5,363 bases of DNA, taken from NCBI GenBank assembly GCA_021156245.1, contig JAJNBO010000213.1, positions 1 through 5,363 on the forward strand. Direction: 5' to 3'. Shown piece by piece: positions 4,639-5,363 of the stretch. How positions within the stretch are numbered: position 1 is the first letter of the stretch; each line of letters begins with the position of its first letter. The position numbers were made by a program, and so were the translations under genes. This DNA is from Ramlibacter sp. (lineage in GTDB: Bacteria > Pseudomonadota > Gammaproteobacteria > Burkholderiales > Burkholderiaceae_C). The notes under the pieces were generated by a model. It searched no databases and was not told the origin of the DNA. It saw nothing but the letters and a program-made list of their open reading frames with translations.

Positions 4639-5363
4639 ATGGCGAACACCGAAGCTGTCATGCCGGGCGTGACCCGGCATCCATCGATGCGGGCGAGCAG
4701 CCATGGATCCCGGATCAAGTCCGGGATGACATCCATGGTCAGGAACTTCATGACCCACGTCCTCCCGCCCCTGGTCGTCATCGGCCTGTTCGTGCTGGTC
4801 TGGCAGATGCTGGGCTCGCGGCCCGGCGCGTCGCTGCCGGCGCCCACCAAGGTGATCCAGGACACCTGGGACCTCATCGCCCACCCGTGGTACGACCGCG
4901 GCGGCAACGACGTCGGCATCGCCTGGCAATTGCTCGCCAGCCTGAAACGCGTGGCCTACGGCTACTCGCTGGCGGTGCTGGCGGGCGTGAGCCTCGGCGT
5001 GCTGGTGGGCCAGTCCACCTGGGCGCTGCGCGGCCTCGACCCGCTGTTCCAGGTGCTGCGCACCGTGCCGCCGCTCGCGTGGCTGCCGATCTCGCTGGCC
5101 GGCTTCCGCGACGGCCACCCCTCCGCCATCTTCGTGATCTTCATCACCTCGATCTGGCCGATCATCATCAACACGTCCATCGGCATCCGCAACATCCCCG
5201 AGGACTACCGCAACGTCGCCAAGGTCATCCGCCTCAACGGCCTGGAGTACTTCCTCAAGATCATGCTGCCGGCGGCTGCGCCCTTCATCTTCTCGGGGCT
5301 GCGCATCGGCGTCGGCCTGTCGTGGCTGGCGATCATCGCCGCGGAGATGCTGATCGGCGGCGT
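4639..5363 (+). CDS. nrtB: Nitrate ABC transporter permease, NrtB family, 3' end cut by window edge
   Basis: The 241 visible residues are an inner-membrane permease of the nitrate/sulfonate/taurine (BPD_transp_1) class, partner of NrtA. A first membrane segment lies at about 41-58 (VLPPLVVIGLFVLVWQML), followed by LPAPTKV (67-73). Further segments are at about 108-125, 140-156 and 162-180. The EAA-type coupling loop is at about 187-222 (EDYRNVAKVIRLNGLEYF, then LPAAAPFIFSGLR), and the family segment GVGLSWLAIIAAEMLIGG closes the visible part. Family length is about 280-300, so some 40-60 residues are missing. The gene starts 10 bp after nrtA and is co-transcribed; an ATPase gene (nrtC/nasD type) is expected to the right. 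Residues 7-31 derive from a palindromic repeat and are unlike family N-termini; if translation instead starts at 4735 or 4750, the repeat is intergenic. Confidence 0.9.
   Translation, partial: MANTEAVMPGVTRHPSMRASSHGSRIKSGMTSMVRNFMTHVLPPLVVIGLFVLVWQMLGSRPGASLPAPTKVIQDTWDLIAHPWYDRGGNDVGIAWQLLASLKRVAYGYSLAVLAGVSLGVLVGQSTWALRGLDPLFQVLRTVPPLAWLPISLAGFRDGHPSAIFVIFITSIWPIIINTSIGIRNIPEDYRNVAKVIRLNGLEYFLKIMLPAAAPFIFSGLRIGVGLSWLAIIAAEMLIGG
4656..4731. repeat. Dispersed palindromic element inside the nrtB 5' end (second copy)
   Basis: The ends are inverted (TGTCAT at 4656-4661 against ATGACA at 4726-4731), and each half forms an 8-bp hairpin with a five-base loop. The first is ATGCCGGG-CGTGA-CCCGGCAT at 4660-4680 and the second is ATCCCGGA-TCAAG-TCCGGGAT at 4707-4727. 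Build and size (74 bp from GTCAT to ATGAC) match the element at 3046-3121 (75 bp), with a different inner sequence. In the nrtB frame it has no stop codon and reads as residues 7-31. Confidence 0.8.

Noticed and set aside
1707..4919. A 1070-codon open frame on the minus strand across nasR and nrtA
   Set aside because: It lies antisense to two clearly recognisable genes, has low-complexity His/Arg/Ala-rich composition with no domain, and crosses both repeats and the promoter region. Long antisense frames are expected at this GC content.

Overview
This 5.36 kb window is very GC-rich, with dense coding on both strands. Codon usage, gene content and protein style suggest a betaproteobacterium of the order Burkholderiales, probably a Comamonadaceae relative such as Ramlibacter or Variovorax. 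That placement is inferred from the look of the proteins, not from a marker gene.

Layout. The left third (1-1710) lies on the minus strand. It holds tsaD, the tRNA t6A37 modification enzyme, followed by a class I SAM-dependent methyltransferase whose last residues run off the left edge. The right two thirds are on the plus strand and form a nitrate-assimilation block: a NIT-ANTAR regulator of the NasR type (1776-2999), a 327-bp control region (3000-3326), a Tat-exported NrtA-type nitrate-binding protein (3327-4628), and an NrtB-type ABC permease (4639 to the right edge, C-terminus missing).

How it fits together. The control region is the most informative part. In order it shows: (i) half-sites resembling NtrC enhancer sites directly after the regulator's stop codon; (ii) a 75-bp dispersed palindromic element whose end is iterated at a 20-bp period; (iii) a near-consensus sigma-54 -24/-12 promoter at 3169-3184; (iv) two tandem RNA hairpins, both with the hexaloop AACGGC, which fits the A1/G4 hexaloop rule known for ANTAR targets; and (v) a strong intrinsic terminator. 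The 5' arm of the terminator is exactly the loop plus 3' arm of the second hairpin, so the second hairpin and the terminator exclude each other. The layout predicts that nitrogen limitation fires the promoter through NtrC and sigma-54, and that nitrate bound to the NIT domain lets the ANTAR domain hold the hairpins and stop termination, so transport genes are expressed only when both conditions hold. The logic matches that known for nasR/nasF of Klebsiella; here it sits ahead of an NrtAB-type transporter in a probable betaproteobacterium.

Other points. A second palindromic element of almost the same length lies in frame near the 5' end of the permease gene and seems to add about 25 residues to its N-terminus. 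The two minus-strand genes lack a Shine-Dalgarno sequence and each has a -10-like hexamer exactly 6 nt before its ATG, which may mean leaderless transcripts.
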